A DNA stretch of 64,000 bases from NCBI RefSeq assembly GCF_038594605.1, contig NZ_JBCFZM010000001.1, positions 992,001-1,056,000 on the forward strand, in the 5' to 3' direction. Below, piece by piece: positions 42,250-50,506 of the stretch; positions within the stretch are counted from its first letter, which is position 1, and each line of letters begins with the position of its first letter. The position numbers were made by a program, and so were the translations under genes. The notes beneath the pieces are model-generated. The model was not told where the DNA came from. It made no database searches and saw only the letters and a list, made by a program, of their open reading frames with translations. The DNA comes from Alteriqipengyuania bathyomarina_B (GTDB taxonomy: Bacteria > Pseudomonadota > Alphaproteobacteria > Sphingomonadales > Sphingomonadaceae).

Positions 42250-43716
42250 CTACTCAGCCACGTGGCGCGCATTCTCCAGTTTGTCGGGCGACCCTTCACT
42301 TTCGATAGCAGCAACGTCATCGGAGGTGTAGGTCGGCGTCTCCGCGATCTGCGGTATTTCCTCGATCTCGCGCTTGCCGATCTCGATGCCTTTTTCGGAC
42401 AGGCGCCGCCCGGCGGACAGCACGTTGCGCTCGAAAGAACCGACGAACTTGTTGTAATTCTTGACCGCGCTTTCGAGCCCGCCGCCGACGCGCTTCATGT
42501 GCTCGGCCGCGATGGCGAGGCGGTCATACAATTCGCCCCCCGCCTTGCCGATCTCCATCGCTTCCTTGGCGATCGTGTCTTGCCGCCAGACCTGCGCCAC
42601 GGTCCGCGCGATCGCCACGAGGTTCGTAGGAGTGGCGAGCAAGACCTTGTTGCGGAAGGCAAAATCCCACAACTCCGGATCGGCATCGAGCGCGGCGGCG
42701 ACGAAATGCTCGCCTGGCACAAACATCACCACATAGTCGGGCGCGTCGTCGAACTGGCTCTGGTAGCTCTTCGAACCCAGCGTCTGGACATGGCCGCGCA
42801 TCGACTTGGCATGCAGATCCAGATGGCGCTTGCGCTCATCTTCGTCCTCAGCCTCGAACGCAGCCTGATAGGCATTGAGCGAGACCTTGGCGTCGATCAC
42901 AAGCTTCTTGGCGCCGGGCACGTTGACGATCGCGTCAGGCCGCAGCCTGCCCTCATCCGTCTCCAGCGACTGTTCGAGCATGAAGTCGGTGTGTTCGGAA
43001 AGGCCGCACTGTTCCAGCACATTCTGCAACGCCCGCTCGCCCCATCGCCCGCGGGCCTTGGGCGCGTTGGTCAGCGAATTGCCGAGCCGCTGCGCCTCGC
43101 GCCGGACCTCTTCCTGCCCCAGTCGCATCTGCTCGATTTGCGAGGCGAGCGAGGAAAAGGCGTTGGTCCGCTTTTCCTCGAGATCGGAAACCTGCTTCTC
43201 GTACTTCGCCAGCCGGTCGCCTACGGGCGCGAGCAGCGCGCGGATCTTCTCTTCGGACGATTTTTCGGAGTGGCCGAACCGCTCGTTCGCGCGCTCCAGA
43301 AAGGCCTCCTGCGCCTTGGTCAGCACCGCGGACCCGGTGTTCTGGAACTCCTTGAGCAATTCCTCGCGCGCCTCGACCAGCAGGCGCTTCTGTTCGTCGA
43401 AATTGGCGGTCTTTTCCTTGAGCGTCGCCAATTCGGAGGACAGCGCGCCATTGGCCCGCCGCAGCTCTTCCTGCACGGCTTCGTGCCGCGCGCGCGTTTC
43501 CTTCAGCTCGGCCTCCAGCGTATCGACCCGCGCCCCCTTCTCGCGCGCCGCCTCCAACTCGGCGTAAGCGCGCAGATACTTGGCATCGATCTCCTTCGCT
43601 TCGCGCTCGCTATCGGCCAGCCGGACCTTCAAATCCGCCGCCGGCCTTCCGCCGATGAACCAACCTACGCCCAGCCCGATGAGCAGCGCCACGACACCCA
43701 GAATTGCAAGTTCCAT
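42250..43716 (-). CDS. rmuC: DNA recombination protein RmuC
   Basis: 488 residues. N-terminal membrane helix (about 4-24), a long coiled coil (about 30-185) and the RmuC nuclease-like domain (about 205-440: RGRWGERALQNVLEQCGL, DAIVNVPGAKKLVIDAKVSLNAY, DYVVMFVPGEHFVAAAL). RmuC limits DNA inversions at short inverted repeats. A second in-frame ATG at 43728 would add four residues; neither start has a clear ribosome-binding site. Confidence 0.9.
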   Translation of the reverse strand: MELAILGVVALLIGLGVGWFIGGRPAADLKVRLADSEREAKEIDAKYLRAYAELEAAREKGARVDTLEAELKETRARHEAVQEELRRANGALSSELATLKEKTANFDEQKRLLVEAREELLKEFQNTGSAVLTKAQEAFLERANERFGHSEKSSEEKIRALLAPVGDRLAKYEKQVSDLEEKRTNAFSSLASQIEQMRLGQEEVRREAQRLGNSLTNAPKARGRWGERALQNVLEQCGLSEHTDFMLEQSLETDEGRLRPDAIVNVPGAKKLVIDAKVSLNAYQAAFEAEDEDERKRHLDLHAKSMRGHVQTLGSKSYQSQFDDAPDYVVMFVPGEHFVAAALDADPELWDFAFRNKVLLATPTNLVAIARTVAQVWRQDTIAKEAMEIGKAGGELYDRLAIAAEHMKRVGGGLESAVKNYNKFVGSFERNVLSAGRRLSEKGIEIGKREIEEIPQIAETPTYTSDDVAAIESEGSPDKLENARHVAE

Positions 43717-43813
43717 AAGTCGGAACATAGCTGGAACGGGTACGCGCGCCAAGTCGGCTCGGGAACTATCCCCCGCCCCTTCCGCTCCTTTAATGAAAAA
43801 GGAGAAAAACCCG

Positions 43814-44212
43814 ATGTCGATCAAGGAAATGATCAGCGAGCACCCGCAGGTTGGTGCCGATTACAACGACCAGCTGGGCGAAGCGATCAAGCACGCGATG
43901 TATTGCGCGGCGATCTGCAATTCCTGCGCCGATGCGTGCAATTCGGAACAGGGCGACATGTCCGAATGCATCCGCAAATGCTCGGACTGCTCGGATATCT
44001 GTCAGGCGGTCAGCACGGTCGCAGCGCGGCGCACGCACGGCAACACGGCGGTGATCAAGTCGCTGCTCGAAGCGTGCATCCTCGCGTGCAAGGTCTGCGC
44101 CGAAGAATGCGCGAAGCATGACAACCCGCACTGCAAGCGCTGCGAGACAATGTGCCGCGAATGCATGGAAGACTGCGTGAAGGCCCTGCAGGGCATGGTC
44201 GCAGCGGCTTAA
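43814..44212 (+). CDS. Four-helix Cys-rich copper-storage-like protein (Csp/DUF326)
   Basis: 132 residues with 17 cysteines spaced mostly C-x2-C, C-x3-C and C-x6-C on predicted helices (YCAAICNSCADAC, ECIRKCSDCSDIC, ACILACKVCAEEC, HCKRCETMCRECMEDC). This matches the Csp family, which packs many Cu(I) ions inside a four-helix bundle. There is no signal peptide, so it is cytosolic (Csp3-like). No other copper gene is adjacent. It is followed by a strong terminator. Confidence 0.85.
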   Translation: MSIKEMISEHPQVGADYNDQLGEAIKHAMYCAAICNSCADACNSEQGDMSECIRKCSDCSDICQAVSTVAARRTHGNTAVIKSLLEACILACKVCAEECAKHDNPHCKRCETMCRECMEDCVKALQGMVAAA

Positions 44213-44229
44213 GAGCCGCCGCTTTCGGG

Positions 44230-44262
44230 TGCGAGCCTGCCACGTGCAGGCTCGCATCAATT
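44230..44262. terminator. Terminator hairpin between csp-like gene and def
   Basis: A perfect 11-bp stem, TGCGAGCCTGC (44230-44240) and GCAGGCTCGCA (44246-44256), followed by TCAATT. It can serve both converging genes. Confidence 0.65.
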
Positions 44263-44834
44263 CAGGCTGCGACGCGCAGCTTTTTCAGCTTCTTGAGCGC
44301 CATGCTGCGCTTGAGGCGGCTGAGATGGTCGATGAACAGAATGCCTTCGAGATGGTCCATCTCGTGCTGGATGCAGGTCGCCATCATGCCTTCCAGCGCT
44401 TCGGTGTGCTCGTTCCCGTCGAGATCCTGCCAGCGCACCGTGCAGGTCGCCGGGCGATCGACGTCGGCGTAGATCTCGGGCACCGAGAGGCAGCCTTCCT
44501 GATAGGTCGAAAGCTCTTCCGCCGGATCGAGGATTTCGGGGTTGATGAACACCCGCGGCTCTTTCTTGGTCGCCGGGTGCGTGTGGCTGTGCCCGTCATG
44601 GTCGCACTCGATCGGCTCGGCGTCCGGGTCTTCGGGCTGCAAATCTATCACGAGGATGCGCTTGGGCACGCCGACCTGAATCGCAGCGAGGCCGATGCCA
44701 TGCGCGGCGTACATCGTTTCGAACATGTCATCGATCAGCGTGCGCAGATCGTCGTCGAACTCGTCCTTTGAGACAGGTTCGGACACGGTTTTCAGCCGGG
44801 GGTCCGGCACTTCGAGGATTTCGCGGATAGCCAT
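44262..44834 (-). CDS. def: Peptide deformylase with His-rich insertion
   Basis: 190 residues. Removes formyl groups from nascent proteins. Motif 1 GIGLAAIQ (46-53), motif 2 EGCLSVP (113-119, metal ligand C115) and motif 3 QHEMDHLEG (metal ligands H157 and H161) are intact. Between motif 1 and motif 2 lies an unusual loop, CDHDGHSHTH at 77-86, rich in potential metal ligands. ATG 44834 is preferred to an in-frame GTG two codons upstream. Confidence 0.93.
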   Translation of the reverse strand: MAIREILEVPDPRLKTVSEPVSKDEFDDDLRTLIDDMFETMYAAHGIGLAAIQVGVPKRILVIDLQPEDPDAEPIECDHDGHSHTHPATKKEPRVFINPEILDPAEELSTYQEGCLSVPEIYADVDRPATCTVRWQDLDGNEHTEALEGMMATCIQHEMDHLEGILFIDHLSRLKRSMALKKLKKLRVAA

Positions 44835-44880
44835 GACCACGAATTAGGGTGCGGTTCGCGACATCGCAAGCGCGGGTTTG

Positions 44881-44960
44881 CCCACCCCCAACCCCTCCCG
44901 CATGCGGGAGGGGAGCGAGACTTGCCGAACCGCCAGGTTCGCTAGTCGCAGCGGGGTGGG
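44881..44960. repeat. Compound GC-rich palindromic element (def-recR interval)
   Basis: Outer arms CCCACCCC (44881-44888) and GGGGTGGG (44953-44960) enclose a perfect 22-bp palindrome at 44892-44913 (half-site CCCCTCCCGCA) and a small GAACC-GCCA-GGTTC hairpin. It is related in composition to the elements at 45637-45696 and 49225-49308. Confidence 0.75.
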
Positions 44961-44964
44961 GTTG

Positions 44965-45561
44965 TCAGCCCATCGGTCGCCGCGCGCGCAAAGCCTGCGC
45001 CAGCGTTCCCTCGTCGAGATAGTCGAGTTCGCCGCCAACCGGCAGGCCATGCGCCAGCTGGGTGATGCGGACGGGAAAATCCTCCAGCTTTTCGGCGAGG
45101 TAATGTGCGGTGGTCTGGCCCTCCAGCGTGGCGTTCATCGCCAGTACGATCTCGTCCACCCCGCCCGCCTCGACCCGCGCGAGAAGGCCGGGGATCGCGA
45201 GGTCTTCGGGTCGCACGCCGTCGAGCGCGGAGAGCCGCCCGCCGAGTACGTGGAACGTGCCCGAGAACAGCTTCGCCCGGTCGAGCGCCCACAGGTCGGC
45301 GACATCCTCGACCACGCAGATCGACTTCGCATCGCGCTTCGGGTCGGAGCAGATGCCGCAGGGGTCTTGCGTGTCGACATTGCCGCAGATGCGGCATTCC
45401 TCCAGCGTATTCTGCACGGCGAGCAGCGCATCGAGCAGCGCGGGCAGCGCGGTCTCGCGCTTCTTGACCAGATGCAGCACCGCGCGCCGCGCCGAACGCG
45501 GGCCGAGGCCGGGGAGCCGGGCGAGCGCTGAACTCAATGCTTCGATTTCTTGCGATGCCAT
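44965..45561 (-). CDS. recR: Recombination protein RecR
   Basis: 198 residues. Helix-hairpin-helix (LARLPGLGPRSARRAVLHLV), zinc site C-R-I-C ... C-G-I-C (about 55-70) and TOPRIM domain (ICVVEDVADLWAL...VLAMNATLEGQTTAHYL). It works with RecF/RecO in gap repair. Its gene ends next to a palindromic element upstream of def on the same strand. Confidence 0.93.
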   Translation of the reverse strand: MASQEIEALSSALARLPGLGPRSARRAVLHLVKKRETALPALLDALLAVQNTLEECRICGNVDTQDPCGICSDPKRDAKSICVVEDVADLWALDRAKLFSGTFHVLGGRLSALDGVRPEDLAIPGLLARVEAGGVDEIVLAMNATLEGQTTAHYLAEKLEDFPVRITQLAHGLPVGGELDYLDEGTLAQALRARRPMG

Positions 45562-45636
45562 GGTCACAGAGATAGGGGCGCAAGCCAGACCTGAGAACCA
45601 AAAACTCCCCTAATCCACACGCGAATGGGAGACATC

Positions 45637-45696
45637 GGGTGGGGATGTAGCGCCTCGGCGGCCATACCCACCCCAGCCCCTCCCTCAAAGGAGGGG
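45637..45696. repeat. GC-rich palindromic element upstream of fmt
   Basis: Outer GGGTGGG (45637-45643) and CCCACCC (45667-45673), then CCCCTCC (45677-45683) and GGAGGGG (45690-45696). The right arm ends just before the fmt ribosome-binding site, so folding could influence fmt translation. Confidence 0.68.
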
Positions 45697-45708
45697 AGAA
45701 GGAGAGAA

Positions 45709-46656
45709 ATGCGCATCGTCTTCATGGGAACCCCCGACTTCGCGGTGCCGACGCTGGAAGCGCTGGTACACGCCGCGCATGAGGTGGTGTGCGTGTATAC
45801 GCAGCCGCCGAGGAAGGCCGGGCGCGGCAAGAAGCTCCAGCCGACGCCGGTACATCAGGCAGCCGAACGCCTCGGCATCGAAGTGCGCCACCCCGCCTCG
45901 CTCAAACCGCAGGAGGAGAAGGACGCCTTCGCCGCGCTGGAGGCGGATGTCGGCGTGGTCGCCGCCTATGGGCTGATCCTGCCGCAGGCGGTGCTCGACG
46001 CGCCGGAACATGGCTGCCTCAACGTTCACGCGAGCATTCTTCCCCGATGGAGAGGTGCCGCGCCGATCCAGCGCGCCATTCTGGCGGGTGATGCCGGCAC
46101 CGGCGTCACCATCATGCAAATGGAGGCGGGGCTCGACACCGGCCCGATGCTGGCGACCGTGCGCACCCCGATCGAGCACAAGACCGCGGGCGACCTGACC
46201 GACGAGCTGGCCGACAAAGGTGCGCAGCTGATGGTCGGCACCTTGCGCGAACTCTCGAACCACAGACCGCTCGCGCAGGACGATGCCGAGGCGACCCATG
46301 CGCCCAAGATCGACAAGACCGAAGCACGGCTGGACTGGTCGCAGGAGGCTGAGCAGGTCGAGCGGCAGGTGCGCGCCTTCAGCCCGTGGCCGGGCGCGTT
46401 TTTCGAATATGCCGGCGCCGAGGGATTGGAACGCGTGAAGGTGCTCGGTGCGCAAGTGGCTGAAGGCTCGGGCGAGCCCGGCGCCGTGCTCGACGATGCG
46501 CTCACCGTGGCGTGCAAGACCGGCGCGCTGCGGCTCACCCGGGTTCAGCGTGCTGGCAAGCCGGCGATGGACACGGCAGACTTCCAGCGTGGGCGCGCGA
46601 TTCCCAAGGGCGCGCACCTCAGCGGGGAAGCGCCCGCTCATGACAATGTCCGTTAG
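45709..46656 (+). CDS. fmt: Methionyl-tRNA formyltransferase
   Basis: 315 residues. Formylates initiator Met-tRNA. MRIVFMGTPDFAVPTLEAL start, formyl-folate binding NVHASILPRWRGAAPIQRAI (105-124) with the catalytic Asn-His pair, and a C-terminal OB-like domain. AAGGAGAG is upstream. It is on the opposite strand to def, from which recR separates it. Confidence 0.94.
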   Translation: MRIVFMGTPDFAVPTLEALVHAAHEVVCVYTQPPRKAGRGKKLQPTPVHQAAERLGIEVRHPASLKPQEEKDAFAALEADVGVVAAYGLILPQAVLDAPEHGCLNVHASILPRWRGAAPIQRAILAGDAGTGVTIMQMEAGLDTGPMLATVRTPIEHKTAGDLTDELADKGAQLMVGTLRELSNHRPLAQDDAEATHAPKIDKTEARLDWSQEAEQVERQVRAFSPWPGAFFEYAGAEGLERVKVLGAQVAEGSGEPGAVLDDALTVACKTGALRLTRVQRAGKPAMDTADFQRGRAIPKGAHLSGEAPAHDNVR

Positions 46657-46727
46657 GCTTCTCGCCCGCGATTGACTTCGCCGTGCGATCGGCAAGGTTC
46701 GGCCCCTGAAACACGAGGGAGACGGAT

Positions 46728-47210
46728 ATGAACCGGATGGCAGCAATCATGATCGCGGTGGGCACGGCGCTGGCCGCGTGCGGCGCGGCGGAGCCCGGCG
46801 AGGCTGCAGCCGAGAGTTCGCAGACCATCTCTTCCGCTGCACCCGCCGATCTTTCCGACGCGCTCATCACCTGCGCTATGCCCGATTACGACGGCAAGCA
46901 GGGCCTCACGGTGACCGAACGGTTCATCCTGATCGAGGGCCAGGTGAAGCGCTATTCCGATTTCCGGAACGAAGCCTTCGATCTGTGCGAGGTCGGGCAG
47001 GAAGATTGCGGGCTGGAAATCGAAAACGGCGTCATCCGGATGCACTGGACCAGCCGGAACGGCACCCGCTCGCGCTACGATGTCGATCTGGGCAAGCTGG
47101 ATATCGCCTCGTACAAGACCGCTGCGGGCGAGGCGGAGCGATCCGTCCCCTTCCGCGAAGGCGCAAAATGCGAGCGCGAGCCTCTGCCCGAAGGCCTCAA
47201 GGTCATGTGA
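46728..47210 (+). CDS. Hypothetical lipoprotein
   Basis: 160 residues. Lipobox LAAC (Cys18). The mature part contains three further cysteines (ITCAMPDY, FDLCEVGQEDCG) and DVDLGKLDIASYKT, with no recognised family. It is inserted between fmt and truA and may be part of that transcript. Confidence 0.68.
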   Translation: MNRMAAIMIAVGTALAACGAAEPGEAAAESSQTISSAAPADLSDALITCAMPDYDGKQGLTVTERFILIEGQVKRYSDFRNEAFDLCEVGQEDCGLEIENGVIRMHWTSRNGTRSRYDVDLGKLDIASYKTAAGEAERSVPFREGAKCEREPLPEGLKVM

Positions 47211-47248
47211 CGGGTTGCCTCAGCGGCTGCCTCGCCTAGCAGGGCGGA

Positions 47249-48013
47249 ATGGCTCCGACGCGCTACGCCCTCACGCTCGAATTCGACGGGACGCCCTTCT
47301 TCGGCCTCCAGCGCCAGAAGGACGGGCCGAGCGTGCAGCAAGCGGTCGAGGAGGCCGTCCATGGCGTTACCGGCGAGGAGGTGACGCTGCACAGCGCGGG
47401 GCGGACCGATACCGGCGTCCATGCGCTCGCCATGCGCAGCCATTTCGATGTCGAGAGCAAGCTGACGCCGTTCCGCATGGGCGGGGCGATCAACGCGCAC
47501 CTGCGCCCCGCCCCGATCGCCGTGACGCATTGCGAGGTCGTGCCGGAAGACTGGCATGCGCGGTTCAGCTGCATCGGCCGGCGCTATCTCTACCGCATCA
47601 TCAACCGCCGGGCGCCGCTGACTTTGGAGAAGAACCGCGCGTGGCTGGTATCTCCCGATTGCGACGCCGAGGCGATGCACCGCGCGGCGCAGAGCCTCCT
47701 CGGCCATCACGACTTCACCACCTTCCGATCGGTCCATTGCCAGGCGAAAAGCCCGCTCAAGACGCTCGACCGGCTGGACGTCAGCAGGCACGGCGACGAG
47801 ATCCGCATAGAGGTCGCCGCACGCAGCTTCCTGCACCATCAGGTCCGCAGCATGGTGGGGTGCCTTGCGCTGGTCGGCATGGGGCGATGGAACGAAGGGC
47901 GCATTGCTGAGGTTCTGGAAGCGAAAGACCGACAGGAACTGGGCCTCAATGCGCCATCGCATGGGCTCTATTTCGTCGACGCCATTTATCCGGACGACCG
48001 ACACGGCGCCTAG
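47249..48013 (+). CDS. truA: tRNA pseudouridine(38-40) synthase
   Basis: 254 residues. Catalytic D54 in SAGRTDTGVHA; FFGLQRQ and RSFLHHQVRSMVGCL are TruA hallmarks. It modifies the anticodon arm of several tRNAs. ATG 47249 comes 38 nt after the lipoprotein gene. Confidence 0.94.
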   Translation: MAPTRYALTLEFDGTPFFGLQRQKDGPSVQQAVEEAVHGVTGEEVTLHSAGRTDTGVHALAMRSHFDVESKLTPFRMGGAINAHLRPAPIAVTHCEVVPEDWHARFSCIGRRYLYRIINRRAPLTLEKNRAWLVSPDCDAEAMHRAAQSLLGHHDFTTFRSVHCQAKSPLKTLDRLDVSRHGDEIRIEVAARSFLHHQVRSMVGCLALVGMGRWNEGRIAEVLEAKDRQELGLNAPSHGLYFVDAIYPDDRHGA

Positions 48014-48022
48014 ACCGCGATT

Positions 48023-48041
48023 AGGTTGCAACCTGCAACCT
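48023..48041 (+). promoter_or_regulatory. Inverted repeat, candidate operator upstream of MDR gene
   Basis: AGGTTGC-AACCT-GCAACCT, 7-bp perfect arms with 5-nt spacer, 55 nt before the start codon. It also contains the perfect 10-bp palindrome GGTTGCAACC. The position and symmetry suggest a dimeric repressor or activator site. Confidence 0.45.
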
Positions 48042-48096
48042 CAGTGCTAGGTCCGCACAAAGAACGATTCCGAAGAACAATAAGGAGAGCGCCCCC

Positions 48097-49209
48097 ATGA
48101 CCACCACCGGCAAGCAGATTTTCACGACGCTCGAGAGCGACGGCACTCTGACCGTCGAAGTCGCGACCAGCGAGTTTGCGGAGCCCAAGGGCAACCAGGT
48201 TCTGGTCAAGATGGAAGCCGCGCCGATCAACCCGAGCGATCTGGCTCTCCTGCTCGGCCCGGCTGACCTCGAGAATGCGGAATACACGGACGGCAAGATC
48301 GTCGCCAAGATGCCCGAACCGTTCAATTCGGGTGCCAAGGGCCGCCACAGCCAGCGCCTGCCGGTCGGCAATGAAGGCGCTGGCGAGGTTATCGCGACCG
48401 GCGACGGCGACATGGCCAAGGCGCTGATGGGCAAGCGGGTCGCCTGCGTCCCCGGCACGGCCTTCGCCCAATTCGCCATCGCCGATGCCAGCATGTGCCT
48501 GCCGCTGGGCGATGTTTCGGCGAAGGACGGCGCGTCCGCCTTCGTCAATCCGATGACCGCGCTCGGCTTCGTCGAAACCGCGAAGATGGAAGGCGCCAAG
48601 GCGATCCTGCACACCGCCGCCACCTCGAACCTCGGCCAGATGCTCGTGCGCATCTGTCAGGAAGACGGCATGCCGCTGGTGAACATCGTGCGCCGTGCCG
48701 AGCAGGTGCATCTGCTGCAGGACATGGGCGCGGAGCACATCGTCAACTCGGGCGAAGACGACTTCATGCGCCAGCTGCGTGAAAGCATCGACGAAACCGA
48801 CGCCTTCTTCGGCTTCGATCCGATCGGCGGCGGTCAGATGGTCGACCATTGCTTCAAGGCGATGGAGCAGGTCGCGGTGTCGAAGATGAGCGAGTTCAGC
48901 CGCTACGGCTCGAACCAGCAGAAAAAGATGTACATCTACGGCCGGCTCGACCTCGGGCCGACGATCCTGACGCCGTCCTACGGCTTCGGCTTCACGCTGA
49001 GCGGCTGGCTTCTGACGCCCTTCTTGCAGAGCGCGGGGATGGAAACCGTGACCCGGATGCGCCAGCGGGTGCTCGACAACATCACCACGACCTTCAAGAG
49101 CAACTACACCAAGGAAGTGACGCTCGAAGGCATGCTGGAGAAGGACGCGGTGCTGCAATATCGCCAGATGCGCACGGGCGAGAAGTACCTCGTCACCCCG
49201 CACGGGTGA
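48097..49209 (+). CDS. Zinc-independent MDR oxidoreductase (quinone reductase/alcohol dehydrogenase-like)
   Basis: 370 residues. Medium-chain dehydrogenase fold: GroES-like N-terminus (NQVLVKMEAAPINPSDLALLLG), Rossmann part (AILHTAATSNLGQMLVRICQEDG, about 168-190) and NGIxxG-like region replaced by FGFDPIGGGQMVD. No catalytic-zinc Cys/His set is seen, so it is probably an NAD(P)H-dependent reductase. AAGGAGAG precedes ATG. The upstream inverted repeat suggests inducible expression. Confidence 0.85.
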   Translation: MTTTGKQIFTTLESDGTLTVEVATSEFAEPKGNQVLVKMEAAPINPSDLALLLGPADLENAEYTDGKIVAKMPEPFNSGAKGRHSQRLPVGNEGAGEVIATGDGDMAKALMGKRVACVPGTAFAQFAIADASMCLPLGDVSAKDGASAFVNPMTALGFVETAKMEGAKAILHTAATSNLGQMLVRICQEDGMPLVNIVRRAEQVHLLQDMGAEHIVNSGEDDFMRQLRESIDETDAFFGFDPIGGGQMVDHCFKAMEQVAVSKMSEFSRYGSNQQKKMYIYGRLDLGPTILTPSYGFGFTLSGWLLTPFLQSAGMETVTRMRQRVLDNITTTFKSNYTKEVTLEGMLEKDAVLQYRQMRTGEKYLVTPHG

Positions 49210-49224
49210 TCCACAACGCACTCC

Positions 49225-49308
49225 TCCCCCTTGAGGGGAAGGCTGGGTGGGGGTGCGCCGATGGCGCAGAACCCCCACCGCCAACCCACTCCCCCAAGGG
49301 AGAGGGCT
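49225..49308. repeat. Long GC-rich hairpin element between MDR and asparaginase genes
   Basis: GGTGGGGGT (49246-49254) and ACCCCCACC (49271-49279) with inner GCGCC-GAT-GGCGC form a near-continuous stem; flanking CCCC-TTGA-GGGG and a CCCCCAAGGGAG block follow. It lies between convergent genes and could be a bidirectional terminator. Same family as 44881-44960 and 45637-45696. Confidence 0.75.
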
Positions 49309-49312
49309 AAAC

Positions 49313-50290
49313 TTACCTCCCGTCGAAGTGCCGTTGCGCCTCCTGCCGGTCGGTGATCCCGTTCGCGATTAGCAGCGCCGTCAGCAGCCGAGCCTTGGGC
49401 GGGGCGAGCGCGCGCGAGGCGACGAAGCGGTTGTCATCGTCCTCCGGCTCGCGATCGACCAGCCCTTCGTCGGTCCGGCTCGCACGCACGACCAGGCATT
49501 CGCGCCGGGCGTGCTGCACCAGAATCTGCCGTACGGGATCGGGCATGTTGCCCTCCCCCAGGCCGGACACGACGATCCCCGCCGGATTGTCGGATAGCTG
49601 GCGCGCGGCTGCGGCGGAGGTCATTCCGGCATAGACCGCCAAGATCGGCACATCGGGGAGCGGCAGGAAGCGTAGCGATGCGGCATCGCCCACCCGCCAC
49701 GGCGCACCGAACCAGTCGAGCCGCGAGGGCGTGACGATGGCAACCGATTCGCGCGGGAAGCCGCGAAAGGCCTCCGTCGCGCGGGTCTGTGCCTTGCGCA
49801 CGTCGCGCGCCGAATGGACCCGGTCGCCCATCACCACCAGCACCCCGCGCCCTGCGGCATCGGGATCGCCCGCCACGCGCACCGCATTCGCGAAATTGCG
49901 CATCCCGTCATAGCCGACCACATCGGCAGGCCGCATCGCGCCGACCAGCACCACCGGCTTGGTGCTCGGCAGCGTCAGGTCGAGCAGGAAGGCGGTTTCC
50001 TCCGCGGTGTCGGTACCGTGGGTGACGATGACCGCATCGACGCCGTCGTCGCGCATCGCAAGGTCGATCTCGGCATGGAGGCGCGACCAGATCGAGGCGT
50101 CGATGTCTTCCGACCCGATATTGGCGATTTGCCGCCCGGTGAACTGCGCCTCGACGCCCAGCCCGCTCGCCTGTGCCAGATAGTCCTCGATCCCGATCTG
50201 GCCGGGGCGGTAATCGGCGCGCATCGCGTCGCCAGCCTGCCCGGCGATGGTGCCGCCGGTGGCGAGAACGAGGATACGGGGGAGCGCCAT
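49313..50290 (-). CDS. L-asparaginase
   Basis: 325 residues. Hydrolyses asparagine. First catalytic Thr14 in ATGGTIAG, second set THGTDT (90-95), Ser60 in IGSED, VLVGAMRP and the Lys in SARDVRKAQT. No signal peptide with the 50290 start, so it is probably cytoplasmic. A longer in-frame start adds 12 residues without export features. Confidence 0.9.
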   Translation of the reverse strand: MALPRILVLATGGTIAGQAGDAMRADYRPGQIGIEDYLAQASGLGVEAQFTGRQIANIGSEDIDASIWSRLHAEIDLAMRDDGVDAVIVTHGTDTAEETAFLLDLTLPSTKPVVLVGAMRPADVVGYDGMRNFANAVRVAGDPDAAGRGVLVVMGDRVHSARDVRKAQTRATEAFRGFPRESVAIVTPSRLDWFGAPWRVGDAASLRFLPLPDVPILAVYAGMTSAAAARQLSDNPAGIVVSGLGEGNMPDPVRQILVQHARRECLVVRASRTDEGLVDREPEDDDNRFVASRALAPPKARLLTALLIANGITDRQEAQRHFDGR

Positions 50291-50326
50291 GGCACCGCGC
50301 CCTAACGCTTGAGTGCGCGCTGGCAA

Positions 50327-50354
50327 TTGATTTTGAAGGTTTGCACGCTAGATA
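50327..50354 (+). promoter_or_regulatory. Promoter of tRNA-Val
   Basis: TTGATT (50327-50332), a 16-nt spacer and TAGATA (50349-50354) place transcription start roughly 15 nt before the tRNA. Confidence 0.5.
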
Positions 50355-50375
50355 GCGTCCCTCCCGAATGGAATC

Positions 50376-50451
<76 letters not shown>

Positions 50452-50506
50452 TTTCCGCACAATTCCGGCTTGCCGCAAAGGCCCCGACGGGGCACCTCGG
50501 GCGGCG

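Noticed and set aside
42142..44121. Long plus-strand frame opposite rmuC
   Set aside because: Antisense shadow of rmuC. Its end overlaps the csp-like gene in another frame, and the latter has the convincing Cys pattern.
50479..50495. GCCCC-GAC-GGGGC hairpin between tRNA-Val and the monooxygenase gene
   Set aside because: A short stem without a T tract only a few bases before the next start; too weak to call a terminator or regulator.
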